Below, in pieces: positions 11,808-21,367 of a stretch of DNA of 64,000 bases. The DNA lies in contig CM071836.1 of the NCBI GenBank assembly GCA_036507285.1, forward strand, positions 83,095,505-83,159,504, read 5' to 3'. The stretch's first letter is position 1; each line of letters starts with the position of its first letter. The position numbers were made by a program, and so were the translations under genes. The stretch is from Trichosanthes cucumerina (Eukaryota > Streptophyta > Magnoliopsida > Cucurbitales > Cucurbitaceae). The notes beneath the pieces are model-generated. The model was not told where the DNA came from, made no database searches, and saw only the letters and a list, made by a program, of their open reading frames with translations.

Positions 11808-11997
11808 TGTTAAGGATAATGGAGCTCCACATATCTCCACAATGGTATGATATTGTCCACTTTGGGTATCAACCCTCATGGCTTTGCTTTTAGTTCTCCC
11901 AAAAGGACTCATACCAATGGAGATAATTGTCCTCACTTATATACCCATGATCAATCTATTCCCTAGCCAATGTGGGACTTTTGTTTGCATCCTAACA
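11808..11997 (-). mobile_element. TRIM-like solo LTR, 190 bp, copy 1
   Basis: On the minus strand the unit runs TGTTAGGATGCAAAC to CCTTAACA. It contains AGTCCCACATTGGCTAG, ATCTCCATTGGTATGAG and GGACAATATCATACCATTG. A perfect 5-bp duplication, TAAAC, flanks it (11803-11807 and 11998-12002). TG/CA ends with a 5-bp TSD and a length under 0.25 kb fit a solo LTR of a terminal-repeat retrotransposon in miniature. A second copy of the family lies at 14573-14774 on the other strand. Confidence 0.85.
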
Positions 11998-12059
11998 TAA
12001 ACTTCATTCATCTTGATATCTACTTACAACGTCTCAACGTTACCCTTGACAACGTTTGA

Positions 12060-12448
12060 ACGTTATACCGATAAACAATAGTATTAATTCTTCATTTCAG
12101 TCCGAATTGAGGGGGGCCATTTAGTAGACCAATTTTCGATTCCTTCTCCTTTGAGGGACCTGTGGGTACGTGATTTAGGTGTTCGGGGCAGATATTGAGG
12201 CTCAGGAGCACGAATTTTAAGGTAGAAGACGAGGATTTAGGCTCAACGGTCTATTTCTACGTTTTCCTTCACTTTTTCATGAATCTAGCTACTTGTTGTA
12301 TTACATAGGATAATGTGCTTAATTCTAATTATGTTGGGCTAAATTTTGTATTTAGAGGATAAGAGTAAGATTAGGTTTGATATTATGTTGTAATTAAGAC
12401 TTTAAACCGGGCTGAACGATCTATTTCTATGTTTTTCTTCACTTTTTA
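12060..12448. repeat. gypsy LTR fragment with internal direct repeat
   Basis: Blocks such as TTTGAGGGACCTGTGGGTA and GTTCGGGGCAGA resemble the LTR at 39048-40907. A unit of about 43 bp with CTATTTCTACGTTTTCCTTC occurs near 12250 and again, changed, near 12415. No boundaries or gene could be set. Confidence 0.4.
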
Positions 12449-12799
12449 ATGCTCTATTTTAATCGGCCAATTAAAGCATTGTTCCAACTCCTAATTTGTA
12501 ATAAGATTTTTATAACCTTGATCTCAAAGGTTCCACATCCAAAAGCGGTAAGTGACTTTTACCCTATAAGTCTTTGTAATGTTTCATACCAGATAACGAA
12601 GGTCATGGCGAATAGATTAAAATTAATTTTAGATAAAATTATTTCCCCCTCTCGATCAACTTTTATTAGAGGACGTTCCATCTTTGATAACATGATTATG
12701 GCTCATGAATGTTTGCATCCCATGCATATAACTCGTTCGGAAAAGAAAGTCTTTGTGGCTTTTAAACTAGATATCAACATAGCCTACGATAGAGTTTAG
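12449..12799 (+). pseudogene. LINE reverse transcriptase core fragment
   Basis: This is the longest intact stretch of LINE ORF2. It contains the conserved SDFYPISLCN block, a run matching KVMANRLK, the FIRGRSIFDN block, and KLDINIAYDRV, where the first catalytic Asp of RT lies (normally FDMSKAYDRV-like). It ends in a TAG where a Trp is expected, so it is a single-substitution stop, and RT-like sequence continues after it. Confidence 0.85.
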
Positions 12800-13243
12800 T
12801 GGAGCTTCTTTAAATTTGATGATTTGGGTTGGGTTTCCATGAGACTTCGATTGATCTAATTATGAAATGTGTTCCCACTATCTCTTTCTTCATTTTGATA
12901 AATGGTAAGCCAACAAAAGAGTTTGTTCCAACAAAAGGGAAATTCGTCAGATGATCTTTTATCCACTTTACTTCTCCGGTTATGTGTTGAATGTTTTACA
13001 GGGGCTTCTAAATAATGCCGGAAGAAATAGGTTAATGTCTTGTCTGTCTAGCTCATAAACTTATCCTACTCTCATCTTTTTTTTTTTTTTGTCTATGATA
13101 GTTTAATATTTTAAAAGCTTATGTGCATGAAATTGTGACTCAAATATCTTAAAAATAAATGAGAAAGCTTCTGGACAATATACAAAGATAGACAAATTTG
13201 CTATGTTATTTTCTTCTAACGTTATGTAGGATCAAAAAGAAAA

Positions 13244-14299
13244 GGGCAAAATATATTTTTGGTCCCTCAGTTTTGCGTTTGGTTCTCTTTTGGTCCGTCA
13301 GTTTTCAAACTCAACAATTTAGCCTCTGAGTTTTGAATTTAGTTGCACATTTGGTCCTTCTGCCAACTTTTCTGTTAATTTCTAACAGAAAATTGATCTG
13401 ACACATTTTTTTTATTAAAAATAATATATTTTTATTTTTTTAATAATTAAAAATATTATTTTATTAAAAAGAATTTTCATTTATTTTTTCTTTCTCTCTC
13501 TTCCACTTTCACCATTTCTTCAGCTTCTTCTTCCAGCCGTCACTACCCTTTTTCCGTCGGAGCTCATCGTCGCAGCTGCAACCGACCGTTTGTATGCCAT
13601 CGTCGAAGCTAATCTTCAGTCGTTAACCTCTCGCACGCAAGCTACTGCAAACCCACGTATGTTTGAGCTATCGCGCGCTAGGACTGCTGCATCTGGAGAG
13701 ACTTCACCTCGTCGTCAATCTGTGTCGTCTTGAAGCCGATCGCCATAGCTTCGCACGTCGCCGCAGTTGACGACGCCTGTAGATTCGTCCGTCGTGACTG
13801 CTCCGTTCTCCGTTAGCTACACGATCGAAATGCCACTTGAGTTTGCGGACCAGCTCGCCGGAATCGTGTTGACAAGCTTTGAGTTCAAAATCGGTTTGGT
13901 TTGATCGATTCAGTATTTGCAGACCAATTTTCGACTAGTAAAGGTCGTTTTGGTTAGATCCGTTGTGGCCATTCCTGAAACACGTTCAAAGAAAGAAGAG
14001 GAAAGAGGGAAAAGGGGAGAAGGGAGAAGGAAGACAGAGAGACGACGAAAAAGACGACTAGAGAGGAGGGAGAGAAAAGAAAAAAATTAATAAAAATAAC
14101 AAATAAATAATAATAAATATTTTTTTAATAAAAAATAAGTGTCATGTCATAAATCTGTTACCAGTTAACGGAAAATTGGATGGAAGGACTAACGGTGCAA
14201 CTAAATTCAAAACTCAGGGGCTAAATTGTTGAGTTTGAAAACTGAGGGACCAAAAGGGAACCAAATGCAAAACTGAGGGACCAAAAATGTATTTTTCCC
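13244..14299. mobile_element. MULE-type non-autonomous element, 1056 bp
   Basis: The ends are long inverted repeats: the left starts GGGCAAAATATATTTTTGG and the right, read inward, GGGAAAAATACATTTTTGG, with similarity continuing for about 160-170 bp (GGTCCCTCAGTTTTG, TTTAGTTGCAC, TTAACAGAAA-like blocks). A perfect 9-bp duplication AAAAGAAAA lies at 13235-13243 and 14300-14308. Long TIRs with a 9-bp TSD identify the Mutator superfamily. The interior (about 13480-14090) is richer in C/G and resembles plant leader DNA (GCCGTC and CGTCGCAGCTGC motifs); it may be captured host DNA. No transposase is present. A related, larger copy lies in the LCB1 intron. Confidence 0.85.
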
Positions 14300-14572
14300 A
14301 AAAGAAAATCTTCAACAAATTCTACAAGTTCAAATTGTTAGCCATCTAAGAAGATATCTGAGACTTCCTTCTATGTTTACCAAAAATGTGTAAAGATTAT
14401 TAAAAATAGAATTTGGAAAGTGCTTCAAAGGTGGAAAAACAATGTATTTTTAGTGAAGCCTAAGAAAGTGCTCATTAGAAGTATGCTGCAAACTATTTCC
14501 TACTTATGCAATGAGTTGCTTTATACTCCCTATTTCTTTCTGTTTGCAAATTTCTAAACTATATAAACAGGT

Positions 14573-14774
14573 TGTTGGGATTGTTGGAGTGCAACCAAAG
14601 TCCCACATTGGCTAGATAAGGGAACAATCATGGGTTTATAAGTGGGGACACTATCTCCATTGGTATGAGGCCTTTTGGTGGGAACCAAAAACAAACCCAT
14701 GAGGGTTTATGCCCAAAGTGGACAATATCATACCATTGTGGAGATCTATCGGAGTCGGTTGTCCCCTAACACAG
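14573..14774 (+). mobile_element. TRIM-like solo LTR, 202 bp, copy 2
   Basis: The unit runs from TGTTGGGATTGTTGG to GTCCCCTAACA, flanked by a perfect 5-bp TSD CAGGT (14568-14572 and 14775-14779). It shares with copy 1 AGTCCCACATTGGCTAG, CTCCATTGGTATGAGGCC and CAATATCATACCATTGTGG. It interrupts the LINE between PTYAMSCF and the KLCKPK region. The short open frame across it (14675-14857) is not a gene. Confidence 0.88.
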
Positions 14775-14992
14775 GTTCTGTTGGAGCTCAAACTAAAAGA
14801 GTAGAAAAATTCATTAGAAGAGTTGGGAGAAGCTTTGCAAGCCTAAAGAGAGGTTAGGGGATTGAGTTTCAGAGATCTTGAAGGTTTTAACTGAGCGATG
14901 TTAGCCAAGCAAGTTTGGAGAGTTCTCAAGCAACCTAATTTGTTGGTTTCTATTTTTTTTTAAAGGAATGTATTTCGCTCACTGATCGGCAT

Positions 14993-16661
14993 CACGCAAG
15001 TGTACGTGATCAAAATAATATAAAACTGGAAGTATTCCAGAGTATTGAACCCACAGGGAACGGATTTTAGCAAATCTTATTTGAAAGACAAATTATGCTA
15101 ACGAAAATGCAAGTGTGGTAACCAGGGTTTGTAAAAATGATTTGAAGGTATCCTACGCTACTGAAAATTAAGGAAAAATCAATGATTAAAGAAGGGAATT
15201 CAAGTTGCTCTTACCCTTTCGGAGAAAATGCTGCCGAAAATGCAGTAGCAATTGTGTCAGCAATTGTAAACTTAAGTAAACCGGATTTTACTCCTATTCG
15301 ATTTTTCTCCCAAAACCTTTAGGAGACTAAGCAATTAAACCTATATGTCTATGGCTAATTGAGCTTAGATAATTCGGTTCACAACCCTATGGATCTTTGA
15401 GTCTCGCCCTATGTCTAGGGTCGAAGTTTCGGATCTTATATCTAATCCTTTCCTCCATAGTTTTTATGAGATTCGCTATCCCTTAACCCTTTCAGTATTA
15501 AGTTCTAGCTTGGTGAGTAAATCCTAGTGATCAGCTAGGGTTACCCAAATTACATTCAATAAAAACAAACTTAGGATTAGTTTGCCGACACAATTACTTT
15601 GCTACTTTAAGCTTAACATCTCTCTTCTAGGGCATTCACAACTTGAACCCCTAAAGAGGATATTTAGCTCATGATTTTAATAAGAGAAAACATGATTTTT
15701 CTTGTTGGAAATATAAAAGAAATATAACAAACAGAGAATAAGACAAGGCAAGGATGAAAGCAATAACACACTCAATCTTATAAGAAATAAATGCTCTCGA
15801 GTTACTTTTTTTATTCAAATAAAAGAACTAAAACCAAATAAAATCTACCACTTGAATAAAACCTAAAAATACAACTTGTTCAAGGAATAAAGTGTGCGAA
15901 AAGTAAGGAAAATATAAAAGCAACCAACTAGAAAGGTAAACCAACAACTAAAAGATAAACCTTAAAAACTCACTTGTTGATCGATTCCAAAAACCAACAT
16001 GAGAGTTATGGATCTTCACCTCCAATATTTTCATAAAGGAGGGACCAAACCGTGGAGATTACATGACTAAAAGATGAAGAAGAAGTGCTAAAAAAAATAA
16101 AGAAAATTGTTGTTGTCAAAAACTTCTTTTTTAGAAAACCCATGAAAACGTCCTCTTTTATAGGTGGTCAAGCTAGGGTTTCCTTCTAAATCCATCCTCA
16201 ATCCATGGGCAATCATTTGGGCATGATTTTAGACTTTAAACTTTTCAAACGAGCAAGATTTGATCAAATCTCGCGATTCCTGAAATTTGTGGCGTTTTCC
16301 CAAAAAACCCGAAATGCAGTTAGCATTTTGTCCTGCATTTTGTCTTACATTCTAGCTTGTTATTCTTCTGCTCTTCAAGTAAAAATGCCACAAATAGGAA
16401 AAATGCAAGAGAAAAATGTCATTCTAGCTTGTTATTCTTTTGCATTTTTCCTGCTTGCTCCAAATCTACACAAAAATAATAAAATTAGCTCAAATTCATT
16501 TTTTTCTCAATTATTCTTCACTTCTCACTATTTTTAGCAAGTTTTCAAGAATTTTACTCATTAATGTTATTTTTGGCTTGCTCGGTAATCAATAAATATA
16601 CAAAAATGACAAAAATAACCTAATTTAAGGATTAAATAATTCTCATGAATGAGAATTATCA
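14993..16661. mobile_element. gypsy-type solo LTR, 1669 bp
   Basis: It starts TGATCGGCATCACGC and ends GAGAATTATCA, with TG/CA termini and a perfect TSD CTCAC at 14988-14992 and 16662-16666. The first 60 bases (CGCAAGTGTACGTGATC) resemble LTRs of Athila/Tat-type gypsy elements. LINE sequence lies on both sides and joins when the insertion is removed. No internal coding domain is present, so the element was reduced by recombination between its two LTRs. The orientation is not certain. Confidence 0.82.
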
Positions 16662-17622
16662 CTCACTCTTATCTACTTAATTCCTGTTGTTCAACTCAAC
16701 CATCTATTTTTGGAAGGGTTTTGTTTGAGGTATATGGATTTATTGAAACTTGGGTTGAGATGGAGAAGGGGAAATGATAAGTCCATTTTGGTTTTGCAGG
16801 GCCCTTGGTTACCTCATTCTCATACGTTCAGGGTTATGGTTGGTCTAAATGATCGATCTGACAAACTTGTGTATGAGTTCATATTACCATGTGACCGATG
16901 GAATAGTGATAAACTTAGACAGTATCTGGACCCAGATCATTTATCCTGTAATTCAACTCAGCATGTCCATACAAGGCATTTGGTTGGCTCTCAGGCCGAT
17001 TTTGAGCTTCTTTGTATTGGTACATGAGCAATTTGGAATGATGAAACAGTTTGGTACATCATGAACCAATTTCGCCAATTGATTTGAAATGTAAATGGGT
17101 TGAAAATTATGCTAAAAAAATTTCTATTCCCTTGCACCATTCAAGTTAGAATCCTAGACTGTTACAGGCGTTAATTTCATTATAAGGATAAAAGATCCAC
17201 ATGAACAAAATTTGATTGATGTTTCTTGGCAAAATGGTAATAGTGTTTGTGGTAATTAATCTGGATGGGACTAATGAGGATGCACTCCAGCACTCCTATC
17301 TTGGTTTACCTTCACCCCTATGCACTGAAGCTCAAGCCATTATCAAAAGGACTTTGAGTAGCAAAAAGAATGTCATTTCATTCGTGTTTTGACTCCCAAC
17401 CAAATATTGACGTGATTAATAGTTAGTTACATAGATGTGTTTAATTATGAATGCTGCAACCATTGTCCATGGCACATAACATTATCGTGAGAAGTTTCAA
17501 AATGTATATTTTCTTTTTATTTTAAGAGAAGACAATGTTATTTCAAATTTTCTAGCACCACAAGCTTGCCTAGAGTTTTTCTCATTGTGGCTTTCACCTT
17601 TCTCGAGTTGGCTTAAGTAAAT

Positions 17623-20483
17623 GGTGGAACCTCAAACTTGGCCGTTATATCAATTTTAACTTTAAACTTTCAATTTAATCAATTTAAACATTAAACTTGG
17701 TAGATTGTATCAATTTTAACCATAAACTTTTAATTTCAGTCATTTAAACCTCAAACTTTAATAAATGTATCAATTTACACTCTTGGTTAAGTTTCCGTTT
17801 TCATCACCGTTACAAGGGTTCCCACACATGCCCAAAGTCACGTGTTGCTTTATGATATGTACTTGATTTTTATTTTTAAAAAATCAACTAAAAAATTATT
17901 AAATCATCATGGATTGAGTCACCATTATCATTAAAACCACAAACTTGAATCTTGAAAGTAGGACCCACACAAATACAAACAGACTCTTGTGTTTCTCTCT
18001 GATAGAACTCGAGACATATGCAGTGGAAAAAGGATCTAATGACACTCTAATTGTATCTAATTTAATAGAAATTAACATGCAAACAAGCCAAAAAAAAGGG
18101 AAGAAAGTACAACCTTTGTAGCTTGATTTCTTCACGATCTCCTTGCCAAAGCATAAACCGAACACAAACCGGACCACCACTAGAACTTCCCCGCTATCCT
18201 CTGGACTCAGAACCGGCTTGTGGGACCCGGTGAATGAAGGATTGAAAAGGAAAAATGAGAGGTTCAAAGCTTTATGTGAGGAAAGGGAAAAAAAGTATTT
18301 TTGGTGAGACTTCTTTTAAAAACCTAAAACTTCAGCAAAAAGGAGACCCTTGTTTTGAAAACAAACCTATTTATAAAGCAATTACATGAATCAAATGCAT
18401 GTCAAAGCTCACCAAAATGCAACACCTCACAAAACGCTAACTAAAGTGGGTTATGTGTCATTCTATAATGTTTACACACAGTCCACTTAAGTTAGTGGGA
18501 TTGTCCAACAAAAAGTTGGATAATTCCACTAACTCTAGTCAAGGGTAAAATGGTCTTTTCCATTTGGTCAAAGTCAAACTTTGACTTTTCCCAAGCAAAA
18601 AAGTCAACCCTTTGACTTTTTATGATTTTGACCCCCTTGATTAATTTTGACCTCCCGAACATGAATCCACATTCATATTTTTGAAATTCAAATCACATTT
18701 GAATATATTGTGTCATAAAAAACCAATATCTATATCACATATACTTGTCAGTTTAAAACTCATTTCCTAATCCAAACAATTCGAATTAATCCAACATACT
18801 GTTCTAAGTTTAATCCATATGAGCTAGCAGGGGACCTAATGGACCCACAGATCATGAACTCCAACAATCCGAGATTAACCGATAAAACTCTTTAACTTAA
18901 TTAATCAACATTTGTTAACTAACGGGTCATTCCACTAAAGTCCCGTAGAGCTGCACTCCTCCTTTGTAGATATATTTTCGCCCACCTGATATAACAGTAA
19001 CTGATGAAGTCAATCTTTCACAGGTTGTTCGTGGTATGGCTGGGTCAAAATACCATTTTACCCCCGATAACACTTCTTGTTCCTTAAGTCCCACTGAACC
19101 TCTATAAAACAATTGATTTGTGGTCCAACCAACAAATCTAGTCCATCTCAGCCTAGTGAGAGGGTGAGACCCCTTATTCTAGTTTCGAAGTCAGCACTGA
19201 AGGGAACAACCTATCTATTATCCCTAGAGTCAGGTAGGAGTGAATTCCGTCTTGCACCCTATGTCCCCAGCTATCTACCCGGTCTTACCCTTGAAATGGG
19301 AGGCTTATTGAGCCAACGCTGTTGAGCTTCTCTCACCCATGTAGATCTAAGGATATTCCCGAATAAACATGAGTTCATAGTTAGCTCAGGATTGAGATCG
19401 AGTTACCTAGGTCATAAAATTTGAATTAGTCAGTTTTATACAATAAACGGTGTTATAAAGCAAAAGTGACTAAGTCGTGGTCTAGTCTTATACAAACTCA
19501 TTACATAGGATGCCCCCACTTACATATCTCTATATGAACGATTCAGGATCACATCGTTTGTACTAACTACAAAGTAGGTCGCGTCCATAGTGCCCCCAGA
19601 ATAAGGCGTCCAACCTTAACCCGATATTCTAGACCATTTCAGGCTATATACTCGAACTTGATCCATGTCTTATGTCATCACATAAAGTTAAAGCCTACAT
19701 TAAACAACCTTGGGACCTTAGTTTATTGGATTCAAGATTATAGTATACTAATTCAATAACAATTTTATTGAAAAAGAAACACGAAAAAAATGTTTATCAA
19801 TTACAAACTACGAGTTTTAGAACATAAAATCCAACACTCTCGCCTTTGCTATCAATACCAGCGACGACGAGTGTGAAGAAGATCCGGGTAGTGACGTCAT
19901 TGAAGGCAAAAATGACCATGGTGGTTTCGTTGACTTCGATGGTGAGGGGTTTGAGCTCAACTAAAATGCAGGAGAGAACAAGAAAGACAGTGGTGGAAAG
20001 AGTGACATCCATGAACACAATGAATTGTTCATGGTGGACCTTGTTGATCTCATCGATAGTCTTACGACGGATTAAAGTGACATCGATGCTGGAGAGGAAA
20101 AGAACAAAGATTCTGACGAGGGCGATTTCAAAATTCCTACTTTTATTGTGGCAGATGGAGGACAAATCAAGTTTGAGGCTGATGAGAAATTTAAAAAAAA
20201 CAATATTGGTGACCGAATTAAGAATGAAAGAAGTCCAAAGAGAAGAAATATGATGCAAATAAAGTTTTAACCGATAGTGTAAATTGATACATTCATTCAA
20301 ATTTGAGGTTTAAATTGATGAAATTGAAAATTTAGGATTAAAATTGATACAATCTAAGTTTAGTTTTTAAATTGAAAGTTTAGGTTAAAATTAACACAAT
20401 CTACCAAGTTTGAGATTTAAATTGATGAAATCGAAAATTTATGATTAAAATTGACTTAACTTGCAAGTTTAAGACTCAATTTT
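17623..20483. mobile_element. long-TIR (MULE-like) element split by a solo LTR
   Basis: The left arm (about 17623-17860) and right arm (about 20270-20483) are inverted copies of each other over roughly 210 bp, with shared blocks CAATTTTAACCATAAACTTT, AATTTAAACATTAAACTTGG and TTGGTAGATTGTAT. Each arm is itself a loose tandem repeat of a TCAATTTTAA-type motif. No flanking duplication was found, so the exact ends are soft. Just inside the right arm (19842-20250) one plus-strand frame is very rich in Asp/Glu (SDDECEEDPG, DFDGEGFEL), with stops. This could be the remains of an acidic transposase N-terminus, but no domain is certain. A copia solo LTR occupies the middle. Confidence 0.6.
18000..19836 (-). 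mobile_element. copia solo LTR, 1837 bp
   Basis: On the minus strand it starts TGTTGGATTTTATG (19836) and ends GTTCTATCA (18000). A perfect 5-bp TSD CTCTC lies at 17995-17999 and 19837-19841. It is related over much of its length to the copia 5' LTR at 6255-7828 (shared GACCTAATGGACCCACAG, TTTCACAGGTTGTTCGT, GGGAACAACCTATCTA and GGATGCCCCCACTTACAT), so it belongs to the same or a sister family. Open frames here (17899-18267, 18927-19325) are not genes. Confidence 0.87.
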
Positions 20484-20605
20484 TTTAAAAAAAAGAAAAT
20501 TATAAAAGAAATCCCTTCTCACGTGATATAATGTTAAAAAGGGCAATGATGTGGCTACTGCTGCCATAGTGCCATGTCATTTGCGCGGGATAAACGAATA
20601 AACAA

Positions 20606-20611
20606 TATAAA
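20606..20611 (+). promoter_or_regulatory. putative TATA box of LCB1
   Basis: TATAAA lies in AACAATATAAAGGCG, about 150 bases before the first possible uORF and upstream of the first 5' UTR exon. The transcript would be expected to start near 20635-20645. This is inferred from spacing only. Confidence 0.45.
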
Positions 20612-20639
20612 GGCGAAAATGATTCTTTTATTTTTTTAA

Positions 20640-21367
20640 TTACTTGCACTTTCCAGATTTGACCCATTCTCTCGTTTTATTTTTCCAAATCTTCGACGAG
20701 TGAAAGGGAAACCGAGAGAAAATTCCGTATCCGGCATTGTCATCCGTCGCTCCATGTTGCCCTTTTCTCCAAAATTATCAGGTAATTTCATTATTTCTAT
20801 TCTCCTTAATCTCTTTGGTTTCCATTTCCTCGGACATCTCGATGATGTGTAGACGGCGGTGTAAGATTTGAGCTGGTTTGGAGTAACCCTAGGGTCACTC
20901 AGGTTTTAGATCCGTTTTACTCATTCAGTTTGAAAATTACTCAAGTGGATTGATCGTACCAGTGCGATACCATGCAGAATTTTCGGTTTTTTGATTTGTG
21001 AGAAATGGGGGTTTCTTTCCTTTAGGCGTTTGAGTTTCTTAGTATTATGTTTCCCCTAAGTAATGACAAGTTGAGTTATAGCTGTTTGGATGAAGAATTT
21101 TCACCGCTTAGCCCGTTTCTCCGGACCAAATAAACGTTTGATTGTCACCTTATAAGTATTCTTTAGCAAAACTTTTCACTGGACATATATGTGTGCTTTA
21201 CTAACAGGGTTCACTTTCTTCCACAATTTTTTTTAATGATGTTAACACGGAAAAATGATCATTGCAGGATTGTGAATTGTGGTCTCTGGGCTAAACATGA
21301 AGCAAGTGTAGACGTCCAATTGATGTTCAAATTTTTAGTCTCAAGCTAGATTCAGGTGGGGATAATA
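20640..21367 (+). other. LCB1: LCB1 5' UTR with one intron and three uORFs
   Basis: The first untranslated exon ends at TTATCAG|GTAATT (20781) and the second begins after TCATTGCAG at 21268, a canonical GT-AG intron of 486 bp. The spliced leader has three short upstream ORFs before the LCB1 ATG: one from 20754 that crosses the splice junction and stops after 11 codons, ATGAAGCAAGTGTAG at 21298-21312, and an 8-codon one at 21324-21350. The transcription start is approximate. Confidence 0.65.

Larger units (their letters stand above)
12449..17622 (+). mobile_element. L1-type LINE, 5'-truncated, split by three later insertions
   Basis: Four separated blocks read as consecutive parts of one non-LTR retrotransposon ORF2. 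12480-13240 is the RT core (LISKVPHPKAVSDFYPISLC, ITKVMANRLKLIL, FIRGRSIFDNMIMAHE, FKLDINIAYDRV, then weaker sequence). 14300-14572 is the post-RT region (ANYFLLMQ, which shifts frame into FPTYAMSCFILP). 14780-14987 corresponds to KIH..SWEKLCKPK and AMLAKQVWRVLKQPN. 16667-17622 runs from LKLGLRWRRGNDKSI and GPWLPHSHTF to an RNase H-like tail (SPMHTEAQAIIKGL, LREDNVISNFLA). Stops are frequent. Between the blocks sit a MULE, a TRIM-like solo LTR and a gypsy solo LTR, each with its own TSD. ORF1 and the 5' end are missing. Confidence 0.82.

Noticed and set aside
19797..20300. A 167-aa minus-strand frame and a 135-aa plus-strand frame
   Set aside because: They overlap on opposite strands inside a TIR element, end in the solo LTR, and show no recognisable domain.
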